From Pseudomonadota bacterium (GTDB lineage Bacteria; Pseudomonadota; Alphaproteobacteria; Rhizobiales; Devosiaceae): a stretch of DNA of 6,560 nucleotides. Positions 5,737 to 6,560 of this stretch are shown one piece after another. A model generated the notes under the pieces. It was given only the letters and a program-made list of their open reading frames with translations, did no database searches and was not told the origin of the DNA. The stretch is taken from positions 1-6,560 of the forward strand of contig JAEZHZ010000384.1 in assembly GCA_023436745.1 (NCBI GenBank). The letters run 5' to 3'. Position 1 is the first letter of the stretch. Every line of letters begins with the position of its first letter. A program made the position numbers and the translations under genes.

Positions 5737-6417
5737 ATGGATTTCGCCTCGATCTGGCCTGCCATCCAGCTGACGCTCAAACTGGCGAGCATCACCACCG
5801 TGCTGCTGCTGCTGGTGGCGACGCCCCTCGCCTGGTGGCTGGCGCGCGGGCGGAGCCGGTGGCGCGACCCGGTCGGCGCGCTGGTGGCCGTGCCACTGGT
5901 GCTGCCGCCGACCGTGCTCGGCTTCTATCTGCTGATCGCGCTGGGGCCGGCGGGGCCGGGCGGCTGGATCGCGGGGCTCTGGGGCGGACGAACGCTGGCA
6001 TTCTCCTTCACCGGGCTCGTGATCGGCTCGCTGTTCTATTCGCTCCCCTTCATGGTGCAGCCGCTGCGCAACGCCTTCGCCGCCGTCGGCGCGGCACCGC
6101 GCGAGGCGGCGGCGACGCTGGGCGCCTCGTCGTGGCAGCGGTTCCTGCGCGTGGCGGTGCCGCTGGCGCGGCCGGGCTATGTCACGGGGGCGGTGATGAC
6201 CTTCGCGCATACGGTGGGTGAGTTCGGCGTGGTGCTGATGATCGGCGGCAACATTCCCGGCGAGACCAAGGTGGTGGCGATTGCGCTTTACGACTTCGTG
6301 GAACGGCTGCAATGGGGCGAGGCGCATGTGCTGGCAGCGGGGATGGTCGTCTTCGCGCTGGTGGTGATCGGGATAACCCAGTGGGTGGCGCGGCGCACCG
6401 AAGTGCCGATGCCATAG
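5737..6417 (+). CDS. modB: Molybdate ABC transporter permease
   Basis: A 226-residue inner-membrane permease that forms the translocation channel for molybdate with ModA and the ATPase ModC. About five hydrophobic segments are visible, near residues 13-36, 46-70, 88-110, 145-170 and 196-216, the usual ModB topology. VPLVLPPTVLGFYLL (52-66) is a ModB hallmark, and HTVGEFGVVLMIGGNIPGET (158-177) is the conserved segment after the coupling helix. The cytoplasmic EAA loop, which contacts ModC, lies at about 120-144 with REAAATLGAS (122-131) and VPLARPG (141-147). The length is normal and there is no fused ATPase domain. AGGGAG (5721-5726) precedes the ATG by ten bases. It follows modA closely, so eda, modA and modB are probably one transcript. 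No modC start is recognisable in the 143 bases that remain. Confidence 0.95.
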   Translation: MDFASIWPAIQLTLKLASITTVLLLLVATPLAWWLARGRSRWRDPVGALVAVPLVLPPTVLGFYLLIALGPAGPGGWIAGLWGGRTLAFSFTGLVIGSLFYSLPFMVQPLRNAFAAVGAAPREAAATLGASSWQRFLRVAVPLARPGYVTGAVMTFAHTVGEFGVVLMIGGNIPGETKVVAIALYDFVERLQWGEAHVLAAGMVVFALVVIGITQWVARRTEVPMP

Positions 6418-6467
6418 GCGTGCGAAGGCGCCCGCCGGGGTGAGCCGTCGGTTTGGTGAGAGGCAGA

Positions 6468-6536
6468 GCCCCGAGGCGATGGCGCCTCGTGAGTGATTAT
6501 TGTGTGAGACGACATGGCCTCGGGGCGCCGGTTTTT
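6468..6536 (+). terminator. Inverted repeat plus T-run after modB; putative terminator or attenuator
   Basis: GCCCCGAGGC (6468-6477) is perfectly complementary to GCCTCGGGGC (6517-6526), a ten-pair GC-rich stem with a 39-base loop, followed after five bases by TTTTT at 6532-6536. A competing local hairpin, CGAGGCG (6472-6478) with CGCCTCG (6483-6489), seven pairs around a four-base loop, shares the left arm, so the two folds exclude each other. The simple reading is an intrinsic terminator for the eda-modA-modB transcript; the alternative is a leader switch for a gene beyond the right edge. The rest of the tail (6418-6467 and 6537-6560) holds nothing recognisable apart from a seven-base inverted repeat (6418-6424 with 6542-6548) and three GGCGCC hexamers. 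Confidence 0.4.
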
Positions 6537-6560
6537 GGATACGCACGCCGGCCTGATCCG

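Noticed and set aside
6288..6515. A 75-codon minus-strand frame overlapping the end of modB and the downstream repeat
   Set aside because: It is mostly antisense to modB, of biased composition and without similarity to anything I recognise.
1198..6546. A 1,782-codon open frame on the minus strand covering most of the window
   Set aside because: It is codon-aligned antisense to six well-supported plus-strand genes and is open only because those genes avoid TTA, CTA and TCA. Its product is low-complexity, rich in Arg, His, Gln and Gly, with no domain that I recognise.
6489..6560. Short plus-strand frames open to the right edge (GTG at 6489 and ATG at 6514), possibly the start of modC
   Set aside because: Neither resembles a ModC N-terminus or has a clear ribosome binding site, and both overlap the inverted repeat. 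They are too short to judge.

Overview
The window is about 6.5 kb of GC-rich, densely packed bacterial chromosome. The GC-rich codon use, the gene families (PfkB ribokinase, IUNH nucleoside hydrolase, Entner-Doudoroff aldolase, molybdate ABC transporter) and the protein sequences fit an alphaproteobacterium, plausibly of the Hyphomicrobiales. That taxonomic call is inference; no rRNA or tRNA gene is present to settle it.

Layout from left to right. (1) Bases 1-84, minus strand: the first 28 codons of a two-component receiver-domain protein that runs off the left edge. (2) 145-1035, minus: ribokinase. (3) A 165-bp divergent intergenic region. (4) 1201-2142, plus: IUNH-family nucleoside hydrolase, followed on the same strand by a phospholipase/carboxylesterase-type alpha/beta hydrolase (2197-2820) and a secreted LprI-like/DUF3298-like protein (2863-3909). 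(5) 3915-4211, minus: a small stand-alone GNAT-fold acetyltransferase of the COG2388/YjdJ type. It converges on the previous gene, and a perfect palindrome covers most of both stop codons. (6) 4348-6417, plus: a tight operon of KDPG aldolase (eda), periplasmic molybdate-binding protein (modA) and molybdate permease (modB). (7) 6418-6560: no recognisable gene, but a strong inverted repeat followed by a T-run that looks like a terminator or attenuator. The ATPase gene modC is not in the window.

How the genes may work together. The ribokinase and the nucleoside hydrolase are divergently transcribed and form a coherent salvage pair: the hydrolase releases free ribose and a base, and the ribokinase traps the ribose as ribose 5-phosphate. 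Eda makes pyruvate and glyceraldehyde 3-phosphate in the Entner-Doudoroff pathway. Its three-base spacing to modA suggests co-transcription with molybdate uptake, an uncommon pairing whose logic is not evident from the sequence.

I see no mobile element, CRISPR array, phage gene, tRNA or rRNA, and nothing that clearly amounts to a new system. Most of the window is ordinary metabolic and transport gene content. The points most worth a second look are the eda-modA-modB arrangement without an adjacent modC, the structured region after modB, and the LprI/DUF3298 two-domain envelope protein.
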